From: Hymenobacter metallicola
GTDB taxonomy: Bacteria; Bacteroidota; Bacteroidia; Cytophagales; Hymenobacteraceae
Assembly: GCF_004745645.1 (NCBI RefSeq)
Contig: NZ_SRMB01000001.1
Coordinates: forward strand, 1,984,001 to 2,048,000
Direction of reading: 5' to 3'
DNA: 64,000 bases
The number at the start of each line of letters is the position of its first letter. Positions within the stretch are counted from its first letter, which is position 1. A program made the translations under genes and the position numbers. Shown piece after piece: positions 17,286 to 25,095 of the stretch. The notes beneath the pieces are model-generated. The model was not told the DNA's origin. It ran no database searches and saw only the letters and a list, made by a program, of their open reading frames with translations.

Positions 17286-17750
17286 CTACTTTACCTCAAT
17301 GTCTACTGCTACGCCCTCTTCGGCCGCCAGCTTGGGCACGAGGGCGTGGTAGGTAATATGGGGAGCTTCAGTGGTCATGCCCTGCGAAAAGGTGACCTGC
17401 AGCCGTGCTTGGTTCGTCGTGCAGTCGCGCTGGTATGTGTACGCAATACCGGCGTTGCCGCTGGCCAGCCCCTTTTTGCCGATTACCAAGTCGTAGGCGC
17501 TGAAGTCAATCAGTGGGTGGCAGGGACCCGACACCAGCCGGTCGAAATCGGCTTGGTTGCGAATGACAGTGTGGGTTTCCGACAGGTTGATGCTGAGTTG
17601 TCGGCGGGTATCCTGGCAGCCGTACTCACTCTCGAGGCTTTTCACGGCCACTGCCGTGTTGCTGCAGGGCTCCACGCCGCAGGTGGTGGCGCAGCTGTTC
17701 AGGGCCATTGCCGTTAGAAGTAGCCCCGCGGAGTAAACGAGTGGATTCAT
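17286..17750 (-). CDS. Hypothetical lipoprotein
   Basis: 154 residues. Signal peptide MNPLVYSAGLLLTAMALNSC with a lipobox (ALNSC), so the mature protein should be lipid-anchored in the envelope. The mature part has several cysteines (C20, then CGVEPC, YGCQD, GPCHP, RDCTT) that could form disulphides and ends in a beta-like domain with YDLVIGKKGLASGNAGIAY. No family recognised. A longer frame from 17819 overlaps the aconitase terminator region and lacks a signal peptide at its start, so the ATG at 17750 is preferred. Single gene, with terminator hairpins on both sides. Confidence 0.7.
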   Translation of the reverse strand: MNPLVYSAGLLLTAMALNSCATTCGVEPCSNTAVAVKSLESEYGCQDTRRQLSINLSETHTVIRNQADFDRLVSGPCHPLIDFSAYDLVIGKKGLASGNAGIAYTYQRDCTTNQARLQVTFSQGMTTEAPHITYHALVPKLAAEEGVAVDIEVK

Positions 17751-17838
17751 ACAGAAAACATAGACAGTTGATAATACATGCTTTCCTGTCGGATACCGGC
17801 GTGATCTGAAAAGTTGCATTCGGGCCTGGCAGGCATCA

Positions 17839-17873
17839 AAAAAGGCCGCTCCCAGTCAGGAAGCGGCCTTTTT
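17839..17873 (-). terminator. Terminator of the aconitase gene
   Basis: Stem AAAAAGGCCGCT / AGCGGCCTTTTT, 19 bases past the aconitase stop codon, with A/T runs on both sides. Confidence 0.85.
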
Positions 17874-17891
17874 CTTAGAGATTATTCGGAA

Positions 17892-20186
17892 TTACTTCTG
17901 CGACAACTGCGCCTCACCCGACTCTTTCAGGCGGATCAGGTTCAGGGCCGAGCCAGCTTTGAACCACTCAATCTGACCCTGGTTGTAGGTGTGGTTCAGA
18001 TAGATCAGGTCGGTGTCGCCGTCGGTGTGGTGCAGACGGGCCTGCAGGGGCTGACCGGGCGCAAACGAAGTCAGACCGATGATGTCGATGGTGTCGCCTT
18101 CCTCGATCAGGTCGTAATCAGCCTTGTTGGCAAACGTCAGCGCCAGCATACCCTGCTTTTTCAGGTTGGTTTCGTGGATACGAGCAAAGCTCTTCACGAT
18201 AACGGCCCGAACGCCCAGGTGGCGGGGTTCCATGGCGGCATGCTCCCGCGAGGAGCCTTCGCCGTAGTTTTCGTCACCCACGACTACCGTGCCGATACCC
18301 ATCGACTTGTAGTTACGGGCTACCTGCGGCACCGTGTTGTACGAATCACCCTGCGACACGAAGTCCCGAACCTTGTTGGCTTCACCGTTGAAAGCGTTGG
18401 TAGCGCCGATGAGCATGTTGTTCGAGATGTTGTCGAGGTGGCCGCGGTATTTCAGCCAGGGGCCGGCCATCGAAATGTGGTCGGTGGTGCACTTGCCCTG
18501 GGCTTTAATCAGCAGACGCAAGCCCATCAGGTCGGTACCTTCCCAGGGCTTGAAGGCCTCGAGCAGCTCCAGACGGTCGGAAGCGGGGTCAACCAGTACC
18601 TGCACGCCCGAGCCATCGGCGGCGGGAGCCTGGTAGCCGGCATCTTCCACGGCGTAGCCCTGGGGCGGCATTTCCACCCCGCGAGGCTCGTCGAGCTTCA
18701 CTTGCTGCCCATCTTTGGTAGTCAGCGTGTCAACGAGGGGGTTGAAGGTCAAGTCACCGGCAATGGCGAAGGCCGTTACGATTTCGGGCGAGGCCACGAA
18801 AGCGTGGGTGTTCGGGTTGCCGTCGTTGCGCTTGGCGAAGTTGCGGTTGAACGAGGTGATAATCGAGTTGCGGCGCTTGGGGTCGTCGGTGTGGCGGGCC
18901 CACTGGCCGATGCACGGACCGCAGGCGTTGGCCAGCACCACGCCGCCCATCTGGGCGAAGGTGTCGAGCAGACCGTCGCGCTCCACGGTGTAGCGCACCA
19001 GCTCCGAGCCGGGCGTTACGGTGAACTCAGCATTTACGGTCAGGCCTTTGGTTACAGCTTGCTCGGCAATGGAAGCCGCGCGGGTGATGTCCTCGTACGA
19101 GGAGTTCGTGCACGAGCCAATCAGACCTACTTCCAGCTTCTCGGGCCAGCCATGCTCGCGCACGGCGGCAGCGAACTGCGAAATGGGCCAAGCGGCGTCC
19201 GGCGTGAACGGACCGTTCACGTGGGGCTCCAGCTCGGAGAGGTTGATTTCGATCAGCTGATCGTAGTAAGCTTCGGGGTTGGCATACACTTCGTCGTCGG
19301 CGCGCAGGTGCTCCCGTACGCCGTTGGCCAGATCGGCTACCTGAGCCCGCTCGGTGCCGCGCAGGTACTCAGCCATCTTCTCATCATAGCTGAATACCGA
19401 AGTCGTAGCCCCGATTTCCGCGCCCATGTTGCAGATGGTAGCTTTGCCGGTAGCCGACATATTTTCGGCACCTTCGCCGAAGTATTCAACGATAGCGCCG
19501 GTGCCGCCTTTTACGGTCAGGATACCGGCTACTTTCAGGATTACGTCTTTGGGAGCCGTCCAGCCGTTGAGCTTGCCGGTCAGCTTCACGCCGATAACCT
19601 TGGGAAACTTCAGCTCCCAGGCCATGCCCGCCATTACGTCCACGGCGTCAGCGCCACCGACGCCGATGGCGACCATGCCCAGACCGCCGGCGTTGGGCGT
19701 GTGGGAGTCGGTGCCGATCATCATGCCGCCGGGGAAGGCGTAGTTTTCGAGCACCACCTGGTGAATAATACCGGCGCCGGGCTTCCAGAAGCCGATGCCG
19801 TACTTATTGGAAACCGAAGCCAGGAAGTCATATACTTCGCGGTTTTCGTCGTTGGCCACGGCCAAGTCCTCATTGGCACCATCGCGGGCCTGGATGAGGT
19901 GGTCGCAGTGCACGGTGCTGGGCACGGCCGCCTGGGCCTTGCCGGCTTGCATAAACTGCAGCAGCGCCATCTGGGCGGTGGCGTCCTGCATTGCGACACG
20001 GTCGGGGGCAAAATCGACGTAGGAAACGCCCCGCTCGAAAGCCTGAGACACGGTACCGCCATACAAGTGCGAATACAGGATTTTCTCGGTCAGCGTGAGC
20101 GGGCGGCCAACAGCGGTGCGAGCAGCTTCAATCCGCTGGCCCATACCGGCATACACGGCCTGAATCATTTCTAAGTCAAACGCCAT
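17892..20186 (-). CDS. Aconitate hydratase
   Basis: 764 residues, mitochondrial-type aconitase. It interconverts citrate and isocitrate in the TCA cycle using a [4Fe-4S] cluster. Visible motifs: [17 protein letters not shown] (about 155-172), [11 protein letters not shown] with the first cluster cysteine, and [11 protein letters not shown] with the other two. The C-terminal swivel domain carries [17 protein letters not shown], including the active-site serine region. Length and motif order match the bacterial homologues of mitochondrial Aco2. Transcribed alone from a clear promoter and closed by a terminator. The name acn was not assigned a letter because acnA/acnB nomenclature does not map cleanly to this clade. 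Confidence 0.95.
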   Translation of the reverse strand: MAFDLEMIQAVYAGMGQRIEAARTAVGRPLTLTEKILYSHLYGGTVSQAFERGVSYVDFAPDRVAMQDATAQMALLQFMQAGKAQAAVPSTVHCDHLIQARDGANEDLAVANDENREVYDFLASVSNKYGIGFWKPGAGIIHQVVLENYAFPGGMMIGTDSHTPNAGGLGMVAIGVGGADAVDVMAGMAWELKFPKVIGVKLTGKLNGWTAPKDVILKVAGILTVKGGTGAIVEYFGEGAENMSATGKATICNMGAEIGATTSVFSYDEKMAEYLRGTERAQVADLANGVREHLRADDEVYANPEAYYDQLIEINLSELEPHVNGPFTPDAAWPISQFAAAVREHGWPEKLEVGLIGSCTNSSYEDITRAASIAEQAVTKGLTVNAEFTVTPGSELVRYTVERDGLLDTFAQMGGVVLANACGPCIGQWARHTDDPKRRNSIITSFNRNFAKRNDGNPNTHAFVASPEIVTAFAIAGDLTFNPLVDTLTTKDGQQVKLDEPRGVEMPPQGYAVEDAGYQAPAADGSGVQVLVDPASDRLELLEAFKPWEGTDLMGLRLLIKAQGKCTTDHISMAGPWLKYRGHLDNISNNMLIGATNAFNGEANKVRDFVSQGDSYNTVPQVARNYKSMGIGTVVVGDENYGEGSSREHAAMEPRHLGVRAVIVKSFARIHETNLKKQGMLALTFANKADYDLIEEGDTIDIIGLTSFAPGQPLQARLHHTDGDTDLIYLNHTYNQGQIEWFKAGSALNLIRLKESGEAQLSQK

Positions 20187-20236
20187 AGTCAGGAAGGAAA
20201 AAAGTGAAATAGGTAAGGCTCCGAAGAGCAGGTACG

Positions 20237-20269
20237 CAAATATAGGCGGCAGTCGTTGCGCTACCCAAA
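20237..20269 (-). promoter_or_regulatory. Promoter of the aconitase gene
   Basis: On the minus strand TTTG (20269-20266), a 21-base spacer and TATATTTG (20244-20237) match the Bacteroidetes consensus fully. Leader of about 45 bases. Confidence 0.68.
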
Positions 20270-20313
20270 ATTTATCTTAGCCGCCTATCTTTAAAACCAA
20301 GTCGGCCCGTTGG

Positions 20314-20321
20314 TAGTTTTG
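20314..20321 (+). promoter_or_regulatory. Putative -7 element of the thioredoxin lipoprotein gene
   Basis: TAGTTTTG matches TAnnTTTG exactly, 26 bases before the ATG. A TTTA near 20290 could act as a weak upstream element. It is back to back with the aconitase promoter. Confidence 0.5.
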
Positions 20322-20346
20322 GGCCGAATTCCTTTTTCTACTTTCT

Positions 20347-21657
20347 ATGTCCCTTCCTATTTCTTTTCGCGCTGCCGCCGCCAGTTTTAGCCTCGCTTTA
20401 GCATTGGGTGCTTGCCAGTCCAATTCGAAACCTGAAGCAGCGGACGGCGCCGGCTCGGCTGCCGCTGGTGCTGGTGCGGCGGCCCTCTCCGACGGGACTT
20501 GGCGGGGTGTGCTGACGGCCCAGGGCCAGGAAATCCCCTTTCTGTTCGACGTAGCCCAGACCGGCGGCAAACCCACCGTGACGCTACGTAACGGCGAGGA
20601 GCGCCTCACGCTCGACGAAATCACTACGGCCGGCGACTCGACAACTATCCGGCTGGGCGTATTTGACGCGGCCCTGGTGGTGCGGGCCGATGGGGCCGAT
20701 AAACTGAAAGGCGCCTGGGTAAAATACGACGCCAAGGAACCCTACCGGGTAACTTTCCGGGCCACCAAAGGCGCCGAGCCCCTGTTCCCGGTGATGGCCG
20801 ACCGCAAAATCCTGTCCTTTGACGGCACCTGGAAAGTGACCTTCAAAGGAGACGACGGGGAAACCTACCCGGCCGTGGGTGTTTTCAAGCAGGACGGGCA
20901 GAATATCACCGGTACTTTCCTGACCAGCACCGGCGACTACCGTTACCTGGCCGGCCAAGTGGACGGCAACGAGTTGAAGCTCTCCACCTTTGACGGCAGC
21001 CACGGCTTTCTGTTCACGGGCAAAAATCCCAACGAGACGGATACCAATGCCACGTCCATCAGCGGCCACTTCTACTCCGGCAAAAGCGGCCACGAAACCT
21101 GGACGGCCGTGAAAGACCCCAACGCCAAGCTGCCCGACGCCAACTCGCTAACCGGCATGAAGCCCGGCCAGAAAAAGCTCGACTTCAAATTTCCCAGCAT
21201 CTATGAGGGCGGCAGCATCTCCCCGGCCGACCCCAAGTACAAAGGCAAAGTGGTTATCATCCAGATTCTGGGTTCGTGGTGCCCCAACTGCATGGACGAA
21301 ACCAACTTCCTGGCCCCTTGGTACGAAAAGAACAAGAGCCGCGGGGTGGAAATTATCGGCCTGGGCTACGAGCGGACACCCGACCAAACCCTGGCCTCGC
21401 AGAAGCTGCTCAAGATGAAGCAGCGCATGAACGTGGGCTACGACCTGGCCGTGGCCGGCATTGCCGACAAGGACGCCGCCGCCAAGTCGCTGCCGCAGCT
21501 GCAGAGCGTACTAGCCTTCCCTACCACGATTTTCCTGGATAAGAAAGGGGAAGTGCGCAAGATTCACACGGGCTTCTCCGGCCCCGGCACCGGCAAGTAC
21601 TACCAGGAAGAAATTGCCGACTTCAACAAGACGGTGGATATGCTGCTGAAGGAGTAG
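20347..21657 (+). CDS. TlpA-like thioredoxin-fold lipoprotein
   Basis: 436 residues. Signal peptide with lipobox LGAC (C23), so it is membrane-anchored and faces the periplasm. A Gly/Ala-rich linker (about 30-50) leads to a beta-rich domain of about 230 residues (GTWRGVLTAQGQEIPF, then SFDGTWKVTFKGDDG), which looks like two related lipocalin-like or DUF4369-type repeats. The C-terminal thioredoxin domain has GSWCPNCMDE with redox cysteines C312 and C315. Probable role: thiol-disulphide reductase/oxidase for envelope proteins. The long N-terminal region is typical of Bacteroidetes TlpA proteins and may bind the partner. Transcribed divergently from aconitase. Confidence 0.87.
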   Translation: MSLPISFRAAAASFSLALALGACQSNSKPEAADGAGSAAAGAGAAALSDGTWRGVLTAQGQEIPFLFDVAQTGGKPTVTLRNGEERLTLDEITTAGDSTTIRLGVFDAALVVRADGADKLKGAWVKYDAKEPYRVTFRATKGAEPLFPVMADRKILSFDGTWKVTFKGDDGETYPAVGVFKQDGQNITGTFLTSTGDYRYLAGQVDGNELKLSTFDGSHGFLFTGKNPNETDTNATSISGHFYSGKSGHETWTAVKDPNAKLPDANSLTGMKPGQKKLDFKFPSIYEGGSISPADPKYKGKVVIIQILGSWCPNCMDETNFLAPWYEKNKSRGVEIIGLGYERTPDQTLASQKLLKMKQRMNVGYDLAVAGIADKDAAAKSLPQLQSVLAFPTTIFLDKKGEVRKIHTGFSGPGTGKYYQEEIADFNKTVDMLLKE

Positions 21658-21695
21658 TTTTCTGATGTGGAGAATGTGCTAATGCTTTTTCCCCG

Positions 21696-21858
21696 TGTCA
21701 TTGCGAGGCTGAAGGCCGAAGCAATCCGTCCTCTGCGAAGGCAGACACTTCCTTTACCCAGAAAGCCCTTTATCGTTGGTTCGATAAAGGGCTTTTCACA
21801 TTTAGAAGGCTTAGCACATTTCAGCGGACGGATGGCCGCGCTTCGCTCGCCATGACAG
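21696..21858. repeat. REP/MITE-like inverted repeat element with internal terminator
   Basis: The left end (21696-21731) reads TGTCATTGCGAGG then CAATCCGTCC; the right end (21824-21858) is its imperfect reverse complement. This is the style of intergenic palindromic repeats common in bacterial genomes. No coding capacity and no clear target duplication. The interior carries a perfect terminator hairpin (listed separately). A second 10-bp inverted pair (21673-21682 with 21811-21820) lies partly outside and crosses the first. Confidence 0.6.
21762..21795. terminator. Terminator inside the repeat element
   Basis: Perfect 14-bp stem (AAAGCCCTTTATCG and its complement) with a 6-base loop. It lies between the convergent thioredoxin lipoprotein and P450 genes and can serve both. 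Confidence 0.75.
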
Positions 21859-21865
21859 GTTTGCT

Positions 21866-23281
21866 TTAGCGCAGCTTTAACCGCACTGGAAAGTCCCCTT
21901 TAGGCCGTAGCGTAATCAGGGGCTGGGTGGGAATGGCTGGCTGGCCGGCAGGTAATTCTACTGCAAAATACCGCAGCAGCTCCAGGGTCACGAGCTGCAT
22001 TTCGGTGAGGGCAAACTGCATGCCGATGCACAGGCGGGGGCCGCCGCCGAAGGGCAGGTAGGCGCCGGGCGCCAGGGCCGGCTGGCCCGGCGCAAACCGC
22101 AGGGGCCGAAACTCGGCGGGCTGCTGCCAATGCCGGGGCGCGTGGTGCAAACCGTAGATATAGAGCGAAAACAGGGTGCCCTTAGGAATACGTAGGCCCT
22201 GATAGTTGTCGTCGGCCAGGGCCACGCGGTCCACCATCCAGGCGGGCGGGTAGAGGCGCATGGCTTCCTGCACCGCGTACAGGGCGCGGCTCAGGCGGGG
22301 TAATTCCTCGAAGGCAAAGGCTGCCTGCTCCTGCCCCGTACGGCGGCCGGCCACTACCGCCGCCGTTTCCGCCCGGATGGCTTCGGCTTCGGTGGGGTGC
22401 TGCCCCAACAGGAGCAGCAGCCAGGTTAGGGCGTTGGCGCTGGTTTCGTGGCCGGCAATGAGCAGAATCAGGGCTTCATCGAGTACCTGCTCGTCGGTCA
22501 TGGGCAGGCCCGTGTCTTCGTAGCGCACGTCGAGCAGCATCTGCAGCAGGTCGTCGGGCGGCGCGGGGGCCGCCGGGGCTTCGTTGGCCGCGCGGCGGCG
22601 GGCAATATAGCCGGCCAGCAACGTGCGGAGCTCGGTGGTAAGCTGGTCGTGGTAGCGAAACTGACCCCGCAGCCGAAACCACGGATTCAGATAGGGCTGC
22701 CGAATGGTGCGCACATAGAAAGCCTGGATTTCGGTAATCAGGCGTGCTACGTGGTCTAGCTCGGCGGCGGCAAAATTGGTGCTGAAGACCGAGCGGGCAA
22801 TAATGCGGAACGTCAGCTCGGTCATCAGCTCGTGGGCTGCTACCGTTGTCACTCCGCCACTGGCCGCGGCCTGGGCCTGCAGGGGCGCCAGGGTTTCGGC
22901 TATAATTTCCTGCATCAGCGTCGTCAGCCCGGCTACGCGCTGGCGGTGAAAGCCCGGCTGAATCAGGCGGCGCTGCCGCAGCCAGTCGGCGCCTTCATTG
23001 GTCAGCAGCCCGTGGCCGATGTAGCGGGAGAAGCCCTGGGTAAACTTCGACTTGGCATAGTTGCGGTGGTTTTTCTGCAGAATATGCTGAATCAGGCCCG
23101 GGTCCCGGGTCAGAATAGAAGGCTGCACGCCGCCAATGAACAGCTGCACGGTGTCGCCGAACCGCTCCAGCGAGCTGTCCAGAATGGGCAGCGGGTCTTT
23201 GGCCAGGGCAAACGAGCGGAGAAGGGACTGCCAGCGGGGCACCCGGGGCAAGGACACAGCGGGAAAAGCAGAATCGACCAT
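21866..23281 (-). CDS. Cytochrome P450
   Basis: 471 residues. Haem-thiolate monooxygenase: I-helix AGHETSANAL, the E-x-x-R pair in VQEAMRLYPP, and the haem loop FGGGPRLCIG with the axial cysteine C418. No N-terminal membrane anchor, so soluble, as usual in bacteria; length is a little above the average class I enzyme and similar to the CYP4/CYP102-like group, which attack fatty acids or hydrophobic substrates. No ferredoxin or reductase gene is adjacent, so electron donors come from elsewhere. The ATG at 23281 is chosen over a TTG at 23305 because a promoter element lies immediately upstream. Confidence 0.93.
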   Translation of the reverse strand: MVDSAFPAVSLPRVPRWQSLLRSFALAKDPLPILDSSLERFGDTVQLFIGGVQPSILTRDPGLIQHILQKNHRNYAKSKFTQGFSRYIGHGLLTNEGADWLRQRRLIQPGFHRQRVAGLTTLMQEIIAETLAPLQAQAAASGGVTTVAAHELMTELTFRIIARSVFSTNFAAAELDHVARLITEIQAFYVRTIRQPYLNPWFRLRGQFRYHDQLTTELRTLLAGYIARRRAANEAPAAPAPPDDLLQMLLDVRYEDTGLPMTDEQVLDEALILLIAGHETSANALTWLLLLLGQHPTEAEAIRAETAAVVAGRRTGQEQAAFAFEELPRLSRALYAVQEAMRLYPPAWMVDRVALADDNYQGLRIPKGTLFSLYIYGLHHAPRHWQQPAEFRPLRFAPGQPALAPGAYLPFGGGPRLCIGMQFALTEMQLVTLELLRYFAVELPAGQPAIPTQPLITLRPKGDFPVRLKLR

Positions 23282-23309
23282 GAATACGCGTCTAACAGCG
23301 GGCAAGATT

Positions 23310-23317
23310 CAAAAGTA
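23310..23317 (-). promoter_or_regulatory. Putative -7 element of the P450 gene
   Basis: On the minus strand TACTTTTG matches TAnnTTTG. The implied start near 23303 lies 22 bases before the ATG at 23281 and inside any longer frame, which supports the shorter start. No clear upstream element. Confidence 0.45.
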
Positions 23318-23449
23318 ACCTGCTCATGGCGAGTGTGCCAGGAACCCAGGTTTATCTTTTTTAAGAATGACCTCGTAAGCTAGCAAGGGCGCGGCCTTAC
23401 TCGACGCTCTCATCTGTTCCGACTCTTTCCAAACCAAACCCCTTCTCCT

Positions 23450-23752
23450 ATGTGGATTCAGCAGCAACCTAATACCCCAGCACCTCTCGATGATCTGCAA
23501 GGGCGCACCGTGGGACTCAAATTTGAGTGTAACCACTGTCAGACCGAGGTCTTTACCGACCTGATTGGTGTGCCGGCCCCCGATCATCTGGCCAATTCCA
23601 CGGAAGACGACGGCCAATTCGAGAAAGAAGAAATTAAGTGCCCCGGCTGCGACATGACCCACGAAATTACCGTGAAAAGCACTTTCGACGGCGTGCTGTT
23701 CGACGTATCGGACGTGAAGCCCGAAAGCGTGGCCTACCAAGTGAAGGTTTAA
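23450..23752 (+). CDS. Small two-CxxC (zinc-ribbon-like) protein
   Basis: 100 residues. Two cysteine pairs, CNHC at about 28-31 and CPGC at about 65-68, could hold a zinc ion in a ribbon fold. An acidic middle (STEDDGQFEKEE) separates them, and the end is beta-rich (DGVLFDVSDVKPESVAYQVKV). No signal peptide, so cytoplasmic. No known family recognised. It sits divergently from the P450 gene and alone, followed by a terminator. Confidence 0.68.
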   Translation: MWIQQQPNTPAPLDDLQGRTVGLKFECNHCQTEVFTDLIGVPAPDHLANSTEDDGQFEKEEIKCPGCDMTHEITVKSTFDGVLFDVSDVKPESVAYQVKV

Positions 23753-24297
23753 CGAATAGTTGCTTTTCCGGCCGCTTCACCAAGCGGTTGCCTAAGCCCA
23801 CTCACCTAGCCAGGTGGGTGGGCTTACTTTTTTATAAAGTCCTCAATAATACCGCTACAAACAGCCTTAGCCTCTCAATATCTACCGATTAATCAGCGTA
23901 AAAACAATAAAATATGCAATTTGACATGGCTCCGCTTTTCGTCAGCAGCGCCTCGGCACGACATTTCCCTTGGCGGCTGCCTGCTGCGAGCTATGCTTTT
24001 TCCAAAAAGGCCAAAACTCTATTTATCAAATAGTTACTTAAGCACAAATCACGGTTTCTTACTTTAGCTGACCAGGCAAGGTTGTCTTTGCAGAATAGCG
24101 CAGGGCTACTTAGCAAGGTTGCCATTGTATACAACTTTGGTAAAATGTCACTATTTTGCCCCATGCAGCCATTTTCCCTCGGCTGGTGTCAGTAATTATA
24201 CGTGCGTTTGGGCCGAGTATTTTCCCGGGGCAGCGGCGGTCTATTATTCAGGGTTTCCTTAATCGGCAGCCTCGCAAGGGGGTGTCTTACTAGCGCA
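23753..24297. other. 545-base intergenic region
   Basis: Contains the terminator of the preceding gene near its start. The rest is AT-rich for this genome and has no credible gene. Promoter-like fragments (TTTG at 24136 and TATTTTG at 24152) are imperfect and badly spaced, so no promoter is called. Confidence 0.5.
23793..23832 (+). terminator. Rho-independent terminator
   Basis: Stem of 15 pairs (TAAGCCCACTCACCT with AGGTGGGTGGGCTTA, one wobble) with a 4-base loop, followed by CTTTTTTA. Closes the two-CxxC gene. Confidence 0.85.
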
Positions 24298-25029
24298 ATG
24301 TTGACAAAAAATATACTCTGCCCTGCCGGGCTTTGGCTGTGCCTATTCAGCGGATTCGGCTGCTACGCCCAAACTACCGCGTCGCCGGCGCTGGCCTATG
24401 CCCAGCAGCTCTACACCAGCACCCTAGGCAATGAAGCCCAGCTGTTCAACGGGCCGGAGTACCTCAACTTTATTCAGAAATACCACACGGCCCGGGGGCA
24501 CCAGTTTTTTGCCTCGGACGAGGCCCGCCCGGCTGCCATTACCTACGATGGCTACACGTACGAAGCCATACCCATACGCTATGACATCGTCAACGACCAG
24601 GTTGTAATCAAGCACGCTACCAGCCCGCTGCTGATCAAGCTGATTCGCGAGAAGGTCAACAGCTTCAGCCTGGACGGGCACACCTTTGTCTGGGTCGGGG
24701 CCGAGCTGCCTTCGGACTCGGAGATGAAGCCCGGGTTTTACGACCAGATTTTCAATGACCGGTTGCAACTGCTGGTAAAGCGCTACAAAGTGGTGCAGGA
24801 GCGGGCCACCACCCTGGGCACCGAAGCCAAGTTTTCGGAAAAGGATAAGGTCTTCGCTAAAAAAGATGGCGCTTACTACCCCATTACGGCCAAAGGCGAC
24901 TTGCTTAAGCTGCTGCCCGACCGCAAAAAAGAACTGCAAAAATATATTGCCGAGCACAAGCTGAGCTTTAAGGCCGCGGCCCGGGAAGCCTCCCTGCTGG
25001 AGCTGGCGAAATACTACCATACCCTGTAA
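24298..25029 (+). CDS. Secreted protein of unknown function, first gene of a receptor cluster
   Basis: 243 residues. Signal peptide MLTKNILCPAGLWLCLFSGF followed by GCYAQ, so exported. The mature part shows no known domain; motifs include ALAYAQQLYTSTLGNEAQLFNG, YDGYTYEAIPIRYDIVND, and a C-terminal Lys-rich helix (LLPDRKKELQKYIAEHKLSF). The frame is open from 24202 but the ATG at 24298 gives the signal peptide. It is followed after 66 bases by a TonB-dependent receptor gene, and the triad is probably co-transcribed. Likely an envelope partner of the receptor. Confidence 0.72.
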   Translation: MLTKNILCPAGLWLCLFSGFGCYAQTTASPALAYAQQLYTSTLGNEAQLFNGPEYLNFIQKYHTARGHQFFASDEARPAAITYDGYTYEAIPIRYDIVNDQVVIKHATSPLLIKLIREKVNSFSLDGHTFVWVGAELPSDSEMKPGFYDQIFNDRLQLLVKRYKVVQERATTLGTEAKFSEKDKVFAKKDGAYYPITAKGDLLKLLPDRKKELQKYIAEHKLSFKAAAREASLLELAKYYHTL

Positions 25030-25095
25030 AAAGCGCAATTACGCCCGTACGGCCCGCTTGATTACCCTCTACCCTGCTCTCCTTTCAGTATCCTA

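Noticed and set aside
17814..20174. 786-residue frame on the plus strand opposite aconitase
   Set aside because: It mirrors aconitase codon for codon in a GC-rich genome, has no known domain, and aconitase is certain. The same holds for the long frames opposite the TonB receptor (26299-27498), the polyprenyl synthase (30518-31555) and ftsI (61191-62483).
21696..21858. Insertion sequence
   Set aside because: No transposase frame fits in 163 bases and no target duplication was found; it is a non-coding repeat.
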